Assembly: GCA_963922205.1 (NCBI GenBank)
Contig: CAWUHX010000028.1
Location: forward strand, 1,612,001 to 1,676,000
Source: Romanomermis culicivorax
Taxonomy: Eukaryota > Nematoda > Enoplea > Mermithida > Mermithidae
Reading direction: 5' to 3'
Length of the DNA: 64,000 nucleotides
The notes under the pieces are model-generated. The model was not told the origin of the DNA. It worked only from the letters and a program-made list of their open reading frames with translations, and did no database searches. Both the position numbers and the translations under genes were made by a program. How positions within the stretch are numbered: the stretch's first letter is position 1; each line of letters starts with the position of its first letter. Below are positions 21,160-31,816 of this stretch, in pieces.

Positions 21160-21445
21160 GAAAAACGTTTCAAAAAATAGTAATTTCTGCCTAACAACTG
21201 TAAATAGTGTATTCATAGCGAGGAGTGCCAAGAAAATGGACATTTTGCCCATTTCTTGTTCAAAAATGGACATTTTTGATCAAAGATTGACGTTTTTCAG
21301 TATTTTTTCAACCAAAAGTATGAGGGTCCCTATGACTACCATATGGCTAGCCATTGGATTGGAAAATCGTGGGGGACCCAGTGGCTATGGCCGACGATTT
21401 TTCTTTGGGCGAGGGGTTCCTATAGCACTTCCCCCAATTTAGTAT
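21160..21445. mobile_element. CATACATG-family MITE, degraded copy
   Basis: Shares TCCGAAAAACG-TTTCAAAAAATAGTAATTT, the GGGTCCCTA-GGCTACCATATGGCTAGCCAT block and the TTCC(T/C)ATAGC(A/G)CTTCCCCC end with the full copy at 46.2-46.7 kb. Outer ends are not clear. Confidence 0.6.
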
Positions 21446-21652
21446 TGAAGCAAAAAGCCGTCTTCTGGATGGAACGAACTCGGAATTCCTAGCTGAGCGT
21501 GGCTATAGAGCACAAGCTAGAGAAACCTACAGGGATAGAAATTTTGCTGAAAGCCGTTATTTAAAGTCACTTCATTTTTCTGAACGATGTCAGCTGTACC
21601 ATGCAGATGTTGTCCATTTTTCTTGACCACTGCATTTTATTTTATTTCTCAC

Positions 21653-22010
21653 TTGTGTTAGGCAGAGTTATAGTTTCATTCTCGAGCATCATCGATGAGT
21701 TGAAAAACTTGTAGATGATACTACGAACGAAATTGTCCTCGAAATTGCCGAATGAATCATCGCCATTTTCGGCGGACCAACCGCCGAAATCGCCGAAACT
21801 CGAATCTTCGTCGAAATCACCGATCCGCCTCATGTTGGTCGTAAAATTTGGCGAATGTAAGTCGTCGGACACTGGCAAAACTGATTTATTGCCATTTGTG
21901 ACAATTCCATTCGTTGTTTGATGACTGATGAGCAGGAACAGTGAAGCGATGACGTACTGTAAACAAACTACTTTGAAGTTATTCCATCCCAAAAATGAAA
22001 AAACTGCCAT
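21653..22010 (-). CDS. Signal-peptide-bearing exon, unrecognised secreted protein
   Basis: Minus-strand frame from ATG 22010, ending at a consensus donor (ACACAA|GTGAGA) at 21653, phase 1. A hydrophobic signal-like segment (VIASLFLLIS) is followed by Asn-rich and Asp/Gly/Phe-rich acidic sequence (DEDSSFGDFGGWSAENGDDSF) and N-glycosylation sites. An internal acceptor (TTTGTTTACAG) just before the hydrophobic segment is an alternative exon start. If spliced to the exons at 19-21 kb this would be one secreted-protein gene, but the phases I can see do not join directly, so an exon is missing or these are separate genes. Confidence 0.4.
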
Positions 22011-22740
22011 ATTGTGTGGATAAACACTTGAGGAATTTTAAAACTGTTGAATGAAAGAATGGCTCTTATCTCAGTCTATTCCTGTAAGTAAAATTCTATG
22101 CAAATTTTTGCGGTCATCACAATGATACGTGTCGCCGCGTGCAACATGCTATAATATAGTATTGGAAAGCACTGGACAAAATTTCAACTTGTTCGAGCTT
22201 GTGAGGATTTGTGAAAACGCCGGAACTTTTATGCGATTTTTCTCAAAAACTGAAAATTGTAGCTCTTTGCGAGGATATTTCAGTTGATTTTCAAGGTTAT
22301 ATGCAGTTTATCAGTTTTCTGTGAGAGAAATATACTGAGCAATCCCAGGCCAGTTATCTAAGTCAAGTTCGGCTTTTTGTTTTTTATGCAAAGGAGTTTC
22401 ATCATACTGTCGCACTGTGGCAGATCGAGACAATCCGCATATCGGTTACAACCATCCATGGTCTTTCCCGTTTATGTCGAGAAAGCCTGTTATGTCATTG
22501 TCGAGAGCCAAAAAAATTTTTTGCATCTGCACTACAATACCGTTTTCAAAATTTTAATTCAGCTGATTTTTTCAAATTACAATTTGAGTCATCTTTCGTG
22601 GATAACTAAACTTTTTATCATAATTTTTTTCAGCACGCTAATAATATCTTTGCGATTTTTTGCAGAACCAGACGTCATATTTGGAAATTTGCGAGCTAAC
22701 TCAACTAGCCCGTAACAATTTTGAGTGGAAAATGTTAAAC
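22011..22740. other. Stretch without a supported gene
   Basis: AT-rich; frames here show no recognisable product. Confidence 0.3.
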
Positions 22741-22987
22741 TATAGTCTATTTTTCTTGAATTGCTTTTAAATAATAAATGTGGAAAGCAAGTAGTATTTT
22801 ATATTTTCAAGATTTTCTGCTAAACCTTAGATCACATTAGACTGAAAATTTGTGAGAATTTTCGAATAATGTTTAAATGTTTTGAGTGAAAAACCTGATA
22901 GTAAAAGCTTTGTGTTCACGATTTTGACGACAGCTGTGATTTTGGTTATTTTTCAACCTAGAAATATTTTATAAAAAACAGACTATA
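22741..22987. mobile_element. TATAGTCTG MITE, copy 3 (diverged)
   Basis: 247 bp, TATAGTCTATTTTTCTTGAA to AAAACAGACTATA; internal AAAGCAAGTAGTATTT is shared with copies 1 and 4. Confidence 0.85.
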
Positions 22988-23537
22988 AAAGCATTTTGAG
23001 CAACTGATTTGGAGGACAGCATTTCACAGAAAAACATTATAAAATCAATGAAAACTAGAAAAAGCATGACTGTGTAGGTGATTCAGTTCATAATGTCTAT
23101 TTTCATTTTGCTCAGCCTATTTATTTACTGTAATGGCAGATGTGGCGAAAACAAAAAGTAGGTTCAATTTCAAACACAATTTTCATGGAATGGAGAACTT
23201 AATGCTTTAGAAAAATTATGGTTTTCTCTTGAAAAAGGGGTGGTCAAATGAAAGAAACAACATCATTCACATTTTTGATTATAGAACGATAATCATCGGG
23301 TTATTGGAGAACTTCCGTCCGTGTTTATCTCTGGTGGACGAAATTTTTTCATCATTCATTGCAGGAATAAAGCATGAATTTTTCCTAATTGAACACTTAC
23401 TTCCATCGGTACGCAGTATCTGACATTTCAAAATAAATAGACTATATGACATGTTTACAAGCTTGTAAAGAAACTCTAACGACGTTGATGTGTTACAACA
23501 TACCCAGGTGGATACTCACCACGTGAATATTGAGAAC
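22988..23537. other. Stretch without a supported gene
   Basis: Nothing recognised between two MITE copies. Confidence 0.3.
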
Positions 23538-23804
23538 TATAGTCTGTTTTTCTTGAAATGCTTCTAAATAATGAAAGTGGAAAGCAAGTAGTATTTCAGA
23601 TTTCCACAATTTTCTAATAAAAAATATATCAAATAGGACTGGAAACTTGTGAGCAAATTGGCAATTTGTGAGCAAGATCTAACGTTAAACAATTTTTTGA
23701 GTGAAAAATGTTACCGTAAGAGCTGTATGTAAACGATTTTAACGACAGTACTGATTTGTGTCACTTTTCTATTTCGAAAAATTTTATAAAAAACCGACTA
23801 CTTA
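23538..23804. mobile_element. TATAGTCTG MITE, copy 4
   Basis: Left end intact (TATAGTCTGTTTTTCTTGAA); the right end is altered to AAAACCGACTACTTA. Internally close to copy 1. Confidence 0.82.
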
Positions 23805-24279
23805 TATTCTCTTCACCGAAAAAAAGCTCAAATCTCATGCCATTTTCTATGATTTTCTTGATTATTGTGATGCAAGGGCTCAATGGTAAAATTGATTATC
23901 GATATGCAATGACCTTACTGTAGTGGTCTGTGAAAGGAACAAGCGTCACAGCGTAAAGCCATCAATACAGTAACTTCGATTTTCTAGATCTCATATAACA
24001 AACTTTCAAACTTTATTTTCAAATTCGAATCTGAACAGAAATATTAGAACATTGTCTGGAGTATTGACTTCAACAAATCTGCAATGGCGGTGCTGAGCAA
24101 AAGTACTCTGTGCTCCGGGTTTCATCTGGGAATGAAATAAAACTTGGGGTTGAAACGGGATTATGTTCATCGGAAGATGGAGCCCTGTAAAATTTCAGGC
24201 ATTAGTTTTTTCGGCCGGCCTTGAAAAGGTTCGAAATTTTTTCCCCAAGTCGTTTTTTCGCTTTAAAATGCTCATAGTG

Positions 24280-25080
24280 AGCTATAATGATCTGTTCCAA
24301 TTATTCTAACATTTTTAGAGCAATTAATTCATTGAAATTGAATAAGAATTGGAGTTTTAGAGTTTGATTGAAGTCTAATTTACGAGCATTGTGAAACAAA
24401 TTTTCCAGCAAACTATCCAAGGGCATAATAATGACTTTGAATTTGTGAAATCGAAAGGTTAAGTCTTTTTGATGAAAGGTGGGGGCCCGAAAATCTGTTT
24501 ATATCTTTGCGGCGCTTGGCGCCCGAAATTTTTTTTGTGTATTGACATTCTACAAAATCAATTATTCAAATATTTATTTCAAAACCCTTGTAACCACGAT
24601 CAGCTTTTATGCAGAACAAAAATTTCGGTGGGAACTGCGAACACATCGTGTGATAACTCAATATTTACAAGATCAAACTTCATCAATTAAGTGAATTCTT
24701 CAAACGTTACGATGTAAGTAGGATGCATAATGACATTTTTGACATGCGAAAACAATGTCTTCGAGTTTTTATGTATAATATTTATCCAAAGTCCGATTTT
24801 TTGATTACATTTTGATTACAGAACTAACTCACGTTATTCTGGACACTGTTTTTTTCCACGAACTTTTTTCCACAAATGTGGAAATCCTCGTTTTTTGGCT
24901 TAAAAATGCTCACAAACGCTTTATCGCACTGTTTTTGAGCTTTTTCAAGCCTTCGGGTGTTTTTAGAGAAGTTAATTCATTAAAATTAGAGAAAAATTGA
25001 AATGTTCGACTTAAAAGCCTAATCTACAAGCATTGTTGAACAAATTTTCGGGTAAATTACGGATGGCAGTGGCTGCCGCA
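24280..25080. repeat. Dispersed noncoding repeat with GC hairpin, several partial copies
   Basis: Sequence such as GAAGTCTAATTTACGAGC and TTTTCCAGCAAACTATCCAA recurs here (24365-24425), at 25005-25030, at 25378-25400 and at 62105-62165. A GGCGCTTGGCGCC hairpin lies at 24510-24524. A 57-bp remnant at 25068-25124 (ends CAGTGG and CACTG, containing GTGCCAAAA / TTTTGGCAC) matches the end of the 28.9-kb hAT-like element. Confidence 0.5.
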
Positions 25081-25869
25081 AATTTTTTGTGCCAAAAACC
25101 ATGTTTTGGCACAAAGAAACACTGATTGCGCTTTATTGTTGGAAGTCAACGAATTTGGAAATCTAATTTGAGTTTATTTTTCCTTTAAAATTCTCCTTAG
25201 GCTTAGGCTTAGGATACAGCAGCTGCGCCCCAAGGGCGCAGCGCTGTTGAGGCTCTTCCAAATTTTGGCGCTTTTCCCATGCATAATTTCACTTGTTCTT
25301 TCTTCCCTTCATCATGAAAACCCCCAAAAACCGGCGTCAGAGAAATTTCGGCGTTGCCACCGCCATCCGTAAAAATTCCAAATTTTCTAGCAAACTATCC
25401 AAGAGCATAATTGACGAATTATACAAGAAATCAATGGTCAAGTCCTCTATGATGACAAGTGAAAGCTCAAAAAATTGACATTCTGGGATGCTGGAAAATC
25501 AATTTTCCGAACATTTTTTTCAAGAATTAGATTCCAATTTTGTGTTCAAGAGTCGTAATTTCTAGAATTTTACTTGGAAAATTTTAAAATTTGTATAATT
25601 TATTTGTAAACTCTCATGAACTTGGTCGAAAATATATGAGTAAGAGTATAAATTTCCGAAAGATATTTCCATGAAGCTTTTGAATCGATTTTACGTTAGC
25701 AAAGAAATAATCGCATTACAAAGCATAGAGACTTGATGTATTGATCTTTCTCAAAAAGAAAAAATGCGAATCTTCATTAAATATTATGATAAAATGTTGA
25801 AGATTACCAATTAACATGAGATACTTGTATTACCAATTAACATGAAATACATGTAAGGAGGAAAATTAA

Positions 25870-26004
25870 TTATTGAGCGCCGACACTTAGAGCTATATAT
25901 TCCGAGTCCATCGAATTTGCTTTCTCTTTTTTGATTCGTGAAGCGACAGCGGCTACTAAGGCGGTGCCGCGACCCAAACCGTCTTCGGATAATTTCAAAG
26001 TGAA
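25870..26004 (-). CDS. Hexokinase, last coding exon
   Basis: On the minus strand the acceptor CTTTTCAG opens a phase-0 exon of 44 codons ending at TAA 25870-25872. Its start, FTLKLSEDGLGRGTALVAAVA, matches the conserved hexokinase C-terminal motif (the SEDGSGKGAAL-type loop, an adenosine-binding segment, followed by a helix). A variable tail of about 20 residues follows, as in animal hexokinases. Hexokinase phosphorylates glucose in the cytosol. The rest of the gene would be at higher coordinates on this strand, but I recognise no other hexokinase exon in the window; the exon lies inside a pair of 31-bp inverted repeats. It may be a captured fragment or the end of a host gene with very long introns. 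Confidence 0.72.
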   Translation of the reverse strand, partial: FTLKLSEDGLGRGTALVAAVASRIKKEKANSMDSEYIALSVGAQ

Positions 26005-26239
26005 CTGAAAAGAAAGCCAAAGTTCAGGTTTGCTCAAAGTTTAAACCCTGAATTTGTGGAACAATCTTGTAATATCAAATCAAATCAGACAATCAGAATC
26101 GCAAAAAACACGTACTCGTTCTTTTAAATAAGAACATGTCTAAAATGAGCAAAACCTTTCTTTTAAAAAATTTCTGAATGATTTCCGCTCTTTACGCAAG
26201 TAAATGTTGTAAGTCGAGTTTCCAATGATTTTCAATATT

Positions 26240-26620
26240 CTAGAACGTTGGGAAATGAATCTTTCCATGTTTATTTCCCAGACAGAAGATTTGATTTCTC
26301 AGTGAGTTGATCAATGTTCAGTCAGAAAAACTAAAATTCAAAAACTAGGCAAGCAACTAAGAACTTGGATCTTTCAACCAGCAAGAATTTCTAGCATTGA
26401 CTTACACTCAAAATGCTAGTCAACATTTTTATGAAGATCACACAAAGATTTTGGGCAAATACCGAGAAAATGTTAGTTTTCATCAAATTCGTCAAAAAAC
26501 CATACAGGATCAAAGATTCATCCATAATATGTTGATAATTAGAATCTATAAGCACTAACTATAATGACATTTTCTAACCGCGCACTAGAATAATATAAAG
26601 AATTATAAGTGAATAGAAAT
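26240..26620. repeat. Dispersed repeat also found at 37.4-37.7 and 40.8-41.2 kb
   Basis: 26240-26420 matches 37465-37650 (CAGACAGAAG-TTTGATTTCTCAGT, CAACCAG-AAGAA-TTCTAGCATTG), and 26430-26600 matches 40790-40980 (ATGTTGATAATTAGAA-CT-TAAGCACTAACTA). The copies are colinear but diverged. Confidence 0.75.
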
Positions 26621-26710
26621 TGTTGTAGTGGTGCATCTAGTTATTCATTACGCGACATGCCCCGCACTCACCACCACCACTACAACCATAATTTCGGAAC
26701 CATTCACATA

Positions 26711-26784
26711 GCTCAATTAGCGCAGTTGGATAGGGCATCTGCCTTGTATGCAGAAGGTCGAGGGTTCGATCCCCTCACCGAGCA
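26711..26784 (+). tRNA. tRNA-Thr(TGT), possibly a pseudogene or SINE head
   Basis: Folds as a cloverleaf: a 7-bp acceptor stem with two A-C mismatches, a D-stem GCGC/GGGC with one mismatch, a perfect anticodon stem TCTGC/GCAGA with loop CTTGTAT (anticodon TGT at 26745-26747), a 5-nt variable loop and a perfect T-stem GAGGG/CCCTC. The A and B boxes are intact, and a T-run follows at 26788. The mismatches suggest decay. Confidence 0.6.
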
Positions 26785-26958
26785 TTATTTTTCTGATGCG
26801 CCAGCCATGTGGATTCAGGCATACGACAGTGGTAACCATCCAGGGCCCTTCCTCCTCGAAGGGGGAGGGGTGTTGTAGTGGTGCGTCTGGCTGTTCAATA
26901 CGCGGCATGCCCCACACTCACCACCACCACTACAACCAGTTTCCGAACTATCCACGTG

Positions 26959-27027
26959 GCTCAGTGCAGTTGGATAGTGTGTCCGCCTTCTATGCATAAG
27001 GTCGAGGGTTTGATCCCCTCACCGAGT
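26959..27027 (+). pseudogene. Degenerate tRNA copy in the second tandem unit
   Basis: Colinear with the tRNA at 26711 but with the anticodon stem broken (TCCGC/GCATA), loss of bases in the D-arm and the B box altered to GGTTTGATCCC. Not a functional tRNA. Confidence 0.65.
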
Positions 27028-27154
27028 GTTGTTTTTCTGACGTGCTGGCCACATGGATTCGGGCATACGACAAAATTTTTACTTTTTTCCACTTTAGAAC
27101 ACATAAAAATGCATCTCCGGACAGAAAATCCTATAACCTAATCATAAGAGCAGT

Positions 27155-27240
27155 CAGGCCTCAAGTTGCACTGTGCAACTTGGCATAAAAAATTTGGTTG
27201 CACAGCCCGAAATTTGGTTGTTGTGTGCAAAATTATGTCA
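27155..27240. repeat. CAGGCCTCAAGTTGCAC dispersed repeat
   Basis: CAGGCC then the near-palindrome AAGTTGCACTGTGCAACTTGGCA, followed by AAATTTGGTTG. Copies at 37195-37275 and 41082-41160. The CAGGCC start suggests an hAT-type end. Confidence 0.55.
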
Positions 27241-27285
27241 TAATCCATTGGTAAAAATTGATTAAATATATTTTTTTAATTTCAG

Positions 27286-27498
27286 GCCTGCAAACGATTG
27301 CCCAAAGGTCACTGTTTCGAAAATTTGCATCAAACATTGTGTGTATGGATGCCACCCATGGCATTAATTCAAAAAATTGTTACTTGCCACAGTTTTGGTA
27401 TTGGATGATAATCGGCGAGGATTGCCAGTAGCTTGGTTCTTGTGCAACCTAGAAAATGAACAAAGCTCAACAATATTTTTGAAGGCCCTTAAGAAAGG
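27286..27498 (+). pseudogene. MULE transposase domain fragment (frameshifted)
   Basis: Exon-like block between an acceptor (TAATTTCAG) and a donor (GG|GTAAAT). It encodes IVCMDATHGINS, the first catalytic Asp region of MULE transposases of the SWIM-type group, and in another frame LDDNRRGLPVAWFLCNLENE, the next conserved strands. A frameshift lies between them near 27400. Not functional. Confidence 0.65.
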
Positions 27499-27959
27499 GT
27501 AAATTTTCATATAATTGACTTTTTCTGATTTAAATGCTGAAAACTCTCATCTTGATTATTTCATTGAAGTTCATAGAATTTTGTCTAGATTATGTACTAT
27601 GCTGCCATAAGCATTCTGAAGAAAATGATCCGCTAAGAGTGTAATTTTTTGATGGAAAGTTTTCTGGGAAGTTAAATCAGCAAAAGTGAAAAATAATCCA
27701 GACACTTTTTATGTTGTCAAGTGAGGCACTTTATTATAATACAGCTTATACAAAAATTGCACCAGTTTTCTACTGAAAAAAATAATGAACAGAATTTTGA
27801 GTATTTGGATTTTTCATTTTCATTCATTTTCCCTATGTTTATTGTATATATTTTATTTCTAGAAAAATCAGTGATCAGTGCCTGTCAATTTAAATGTAGA
27901 TCATGTTGAGTTTGCATTGAAATCATTTTTTGGTAGCCAGATATACCTACAAGCATATT

Positions 27960-28480
27960 CACTGTATCCATTCTTTGCAGTTGAACCAACAAAATCTATG
28001 TTATCCACAATTTGAATTGCCAGAAGAAAGATCAACCAATGAATGTGTCGATATTTTGTGAGCAGAAACAACAGACAAAATTGTCAAGGTTGTGGAAAAA
28101 TTGACAAAAATTTTAATGAAGGAATGTGTCTGTCAAAGTTTATCAATTAATCCGAGAGCTGTGGAAGTTGCATTGAGGAGATTGAATAAAGTCTATACAA
28201 TAATTGCATCTTCAAATCATGGAAGTTCAATGTCTCAGCATCATTATGCTGCTAATAAAATAAGGAAATTCACTTGTTACTCAAATCAGTAACTCAATTT
28301 TACTAAATTCATTTCTTATAACATTTTGTATCTATACAGAACTGTAGACAGCTGTGAAAAGGTTTTTTCAGAACTCAGACAAAAAATAGCCCTATCGAAA
28401 AAGAAAACAGTTGTGCCAACTTTGGCCTACTTGACCAAACATATTTTGTTTGACAGTTTTTTGCTTGTAGGAGCATAATT
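27960..28480 (+). pseudogene. Further decayed coding sequence of the MULE-like element
   Basis: Includes an open stretch 28092-28292 (ILMKECVCQSLSINPRA, then VEVALRRLNKVYTIIASS) and, after a break, CEKVFSELRQKIALSKKK and LAYLTKHILF. The product is not recognised, but its position suggests the C-terminal half of the transposase. Confidence 0.35.
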
Positions 28481-29057
28481 TTGCCAACATTGAGAAAAAG
28501 CTTGACATATGCATTAATCCTACACTTTTTCAGAATTTGAAGCCCCAAAAGAGATTCGGCAATAAATCGAAGTGATATACTTGCTGAAAAATTAATATAT
28601 TTTTATCATTGTTTCCATACTGTAATTGTTTTTGTGCACTATGCGCGTTGTATTTTCATTGAAAACAGTCATTTTGTTTTATAATTTGCTTATAATTCTA
28701 TCCAATTCATGATGCTTGTAAATAGAAACCTTATTTATATATTAGTTAGCTTTTCATTCACGTTCGTGACATTATCATGATTTTTGAGGTAAGTTTGACG
28801 TTTTGCGTTCTAATCAATAGTTTACTGTATTGATGGCTTTACGCTGTGACGCATGTGTGAAAGAAAACTGTCATCCAGTGTTTTTTTTTTGTGCCAAAAC
28901 ATGGTTTTTGGCACAAAAAAATTTGGAATGGCACAAAAAAATTTGAGCGTTTGTGCCAATTGGCACAAATTTTTTGGCTGGTCAAACATTAAATTTCCTT
29001 GATTTTAAGACGTTTTAGGGGCTGAAAATGTTATTCGTATATTTGACCCGAACGGGC

Positions 29058-29215
29058 AGGGGCTATGCAGCGCCCGGCGCTCTGTAACAGTATTTCATTA
29101 TTTTTTTTATTCAGCGCCCGGCGCTGCATAACCAAGCATTATGATTTTTTTTATTCAGCGCCGGGCGCTGAATAACCAGTGGCATGACACACGGTTATTC
29201 AGCGCCCGGCGACGA
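29058..29215. repeat. Hairpin array, left subterminal
   Basis: Four near-perfect GC palindromes of the type CAGCGCCCGGCGCTG, joined by TTATT or AATAACC, over about 160 bp. The array is mirrored at 34219-34377 near the other end of the same element. Confidence 0.85.
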
Positions 29216-29319
29216 TAACTACAGTAATCGAGACTCAAATCATTATATGCTGAAAATACTAACGTAATCAGCGATAGGGAACGAAAGTCAAAAGTAGTAG
29301 GACCGCTTGCACCAGTGAT

Positions 29320-29567
29320 TATACCTGTAAGAGATCCGACCCGTTGGGGGGGATCCCAAAATTTGGGTGTGGGGGTCGAAAAAACGCAAAAAATTTCGAA
29401 AATTTTCCCAAAAAGCCACTTTTTTTCCCAATTTTTTTCAAGTGTGCGGGGGAGGGTTGGGTATAGGGTTTACCAATTTGAGAATGGGGGTTCCGATGGG
29501 TATAGGGTTCGACCAAGTTGGGGGTGGAGGTATCCCCAGCCCTCCCACAAGCACTGGTATGCCAATG
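29320..29567. mobile_element. G-tract MITE (hAT-type), copy 2
   Basis: Starts TATACCTGTAAGAGATCC and ends GCACTGGTATGCCAATG. Exact 8-bp duplication CCAGTGAT at 29312-29319 and 29568-29575. Nested in the 6.1-kb hAT-like element. Confidence 0.8.
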
Positions 29568-29575
29568 CCAGTGAT

Positions 29576-30241
29576 TCCTGAACTATTCTAGGAGTTGCCT
29601 ATGGATTTCCGTATTCATGAAACTTTGACATGAGTGATTATAAGACGTAACAACATAATTCTCAAGGCTGAAGTTCAACGAAGAGGCTTAATTTGATAAT
29701 TTAATTTTGTGGATTTTCATGTGTGAGCTTTGGATATTGTATGTCAAAATGAACTGAGATGACCATGTTAGCAAATGACTAGGCATGGGCGATGTACTGA
29801 TGTTTTCAATCAGCCAGACACTGCGGTCAACCAACTGGATAACAAAAAAATGAGCTAGAAATGGGCAAAACGGTAAGAATCACATTTAGTTTGGATTGAT
29901 GACAGACAACCGAAGATCAGTGATCTGGCCCCAACCAAAAATCTGGATTCTTCAACCAGCATGAACTTCTCTCATTGTTTAACACTGCGCACGACTCTAA
30001 CATGAAAGAGCATGCTACCATAACAATCGCATATACTTGCAAAAACAATATGGGTTTATCTGTAGTCAGTCCATACAGAAATTCGGTTGGTTCTCAAATC
30101 CTCGCCGTCTTTGCCAAGCCAAATCAGGTTAGAAAACCGGCTGTAGTACATTTATTTTGAAGAAAATAGACAAAATACAATCAAAGTTGATTGTCGGGCT
30201 TATTTCAGATCAAGAGCTCCCAAGGTCAGATTTTCAGATAG
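29576..30241. other. Interior of hAT-like element, no gene seen
   Basis: Contains a diverged piece of the 26.2/37.4-kb repeat (TTCAACCAGCATGAACTTCT near 29955). Nothing else supported. Confidence 0.35.
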
Positions 30242-30966
30242 TAAGGTAAAGTGGGGTAACTTTGGTCAAAATCGAGTCAATTCGACTTCTCCAACATATA
30301 ACTTTTTATACATGGGGAATTCGTAAAAATGTTTCATCGAACTCATATGTCAAAAATGTCAGACAAATCGATTAAACACATCATTTCATAAGTAGCATGC
30401 AGATTTAACGTGCCATTGATCGTTGAAAAGAGCTCACTTTTTGACCAATGTTACCCACCATGGTGGTCAACTTTGGTCGCCATTATAATTTCTGTTCAAG
30501 TTACTTTTTCGACAAGTAAAATCGTTATATCTAACCACAGATAGAACGTAACAAAACAAATTTTGGATATGAGGTAACATAGCTATCGACCTTTATTGTC
30601 ACAAAATTTCAGCTGAAAATGATGGATATCATCAACAGCAAAAAAGTTTTCCTAAATATACTCCCAGCTGTCCCTATGGTGGGTAACTTTGGTCAATTGA
30701 CCTAAAAAAGTACCTGACGTGAAAAATATTGTGTTATTCAGATACAGCAGGTTAAGAGGTACATTAAAATATCAATATGGATGAAAATAAAAATATCAAT
30801 CGTTCAAAATTTATTAACGAAAAAAAAATTAACGTGTCGACCAATGTTACCCACCAATGGGTGGGTAACATTGGTCGACACACAAAAATATGAGGTACAC
30901 TAAAACAATGATAAATGTGCATTTTCATGATCAAAATACATGATATTAACCAAATTCAAAGGAAGA

Positions 30967-31317
30967 TCAATTGTTATGAGTAACACAAACTTGACAAATA
31001 AAATTACCAGTGGGATCGAAATCATCAGCTAAACAGTTACCACATATCCACCCATCACATCCACAGCACGCCCAGTCTTTTTTGTACTTTTTCTTGTAAA
31101 TTGTCCATTGAATACGGCAAATGGGACACACATTAGTGTTTCTAGCTTTTTTCGCTTCTTTCAATTCTTTCAGTTGAGGACTGACTTCTGGTTCCATCAA
31201 AGATTGGCTTAGCGCATGACAAAGACGTTTTCTGGACTTTTTCGACTCGTTTTTTTCGCATGTACCGTCTGAAGATACTTGATGACACTGGCCGTCATAC
31301 GTCTCGATGGTGTAACC
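30967..31317 (-). pseudogene. pogo-type transposase, C-terminal zinc-finger exon
   Basis: Open on the minus strand for 116 codons to the stop at 30967. A basic, Lys/Ser-rich stretch (KKSRKRLCHALSQ) leads to a cysteine cluster: CPIC, then WACCGCDGWICGNC and FICQVC, i.e. paired C-x2-C motifs spaced as in the PHD-like finger that ends many CENPB/pogo transposases of invertebrates. No methionine starts the open part, so it should be a spliced 3' exon. The DDE exon that should precede it is missing or decayed. Confidence 0.6.
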
Positions 31318-31648
31318 TCATTGATGGCTGATGCCAACGATGTAGGCATTTCTGAAAATTTTAGATATCATTCCTCTGTAAATTTCGTAACAAAAGTACA
31401 TACTTCCAAACGTTGAAGTCGATGACGGAAAAGACAGCGCCAATAAATTTTGTTGTACTACAATTGTTGTACTATTATCTGCAATAATTTAGTATTTAAT
31501 CGCATATAAATGTTCAAGTGTCTACAAGGTACCGTTTGATAGTGGACTGAATAACAAAGAAGCGGATGTATTTTTGGACAAGTTCAGTTTCTCTAAAAAC
31601 AAATTATCATTGAGTAATTTAGTGTGGTTTTAGAAAATATACTTACTG

Positions 31649-31816
31649 TCAGATTACTTTGTTTTGTAATGTTCCATGTGGAAAATTGTGAACACGAGCT
31701 GCTGTTTGAATTTTTGACCCGTTTTGAGCGGCCTCGATGGCCTTTTTGAGATCTTCTGTTAAGTAATTAGTCAGGTATTTGCGCGCATCAGGCTTTCTTC
31801 TGTAATGCCTGACCAT
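31649..31816 (-). pseudogene. pogo-type transposase, N-terminal helix-turn-helix exon
   Basis: From the ATG at 31816 the frame encodes VRHYRRKPDARKYL, LTEDLKKAIEAAQNG and IQTAARVHNFPHGTLQNKV. This is the psq/CENPB-type helix-turn-helix that binds pogo element ends, complete to the invariant Gly-Thr-Leu. The frame runs into a donor-like AAA|GTAATC near 31657. The upstream in-frame extension to 31951 is element end repeat, not protein. Confidence 0.75.

Larger units (their letters stand above)
26621..27070. repeat. Tandem duplication of a tRNA-containing unit (about 250 bp)
   Basis: Two units begin TTGTAGTGGTGC (26621 and 26872) and share CACTCACCACCACCACTACAACCA, a tRNA-like sequence and the trailer TTTTTCTGA-G-GC-GCCA. 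The pair interrupts a dispersed repeat whose uninterrupted copy is at 40.8-41.2 kb. Could be a tRNA-derived SINE dimer. Confidence 0.7.
23943..28852. mobile_element. MULE-like element bounded by perfect 31-bp inverted repeats
   Basis: The ends 23943-23973 and 28822-28852 are exact inverted copies starting GCGTCACAGCGTAAAGCC. Between them lie a MULE-type transposase fragment, dispersed repeats, a tandem pair of tRNA-like units and a terminal exon of hexokinase. TGTGAAAG occurs just outside both ends (6 and 3 bp away), which may be a blurred target duplication. The element is therefore a candidate Pack-MULE (one that has picked up host sequence), but the classification rests on the internal transposase match alone. 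Confidence 0.6.

Noticed and set aside
25079-25124. Complete small hAT element with CAGTG ends
   Set aside because: Only one end matches the 28.9-kb family and the flanks show no 8-bp duplication; treated as a remnant.
26609-27141. Frames of 80-90 codons over the tRNA tandem on both strands
   Set aside because: They are explained by the duplicated tRNA unit, with no protein-family similarity.
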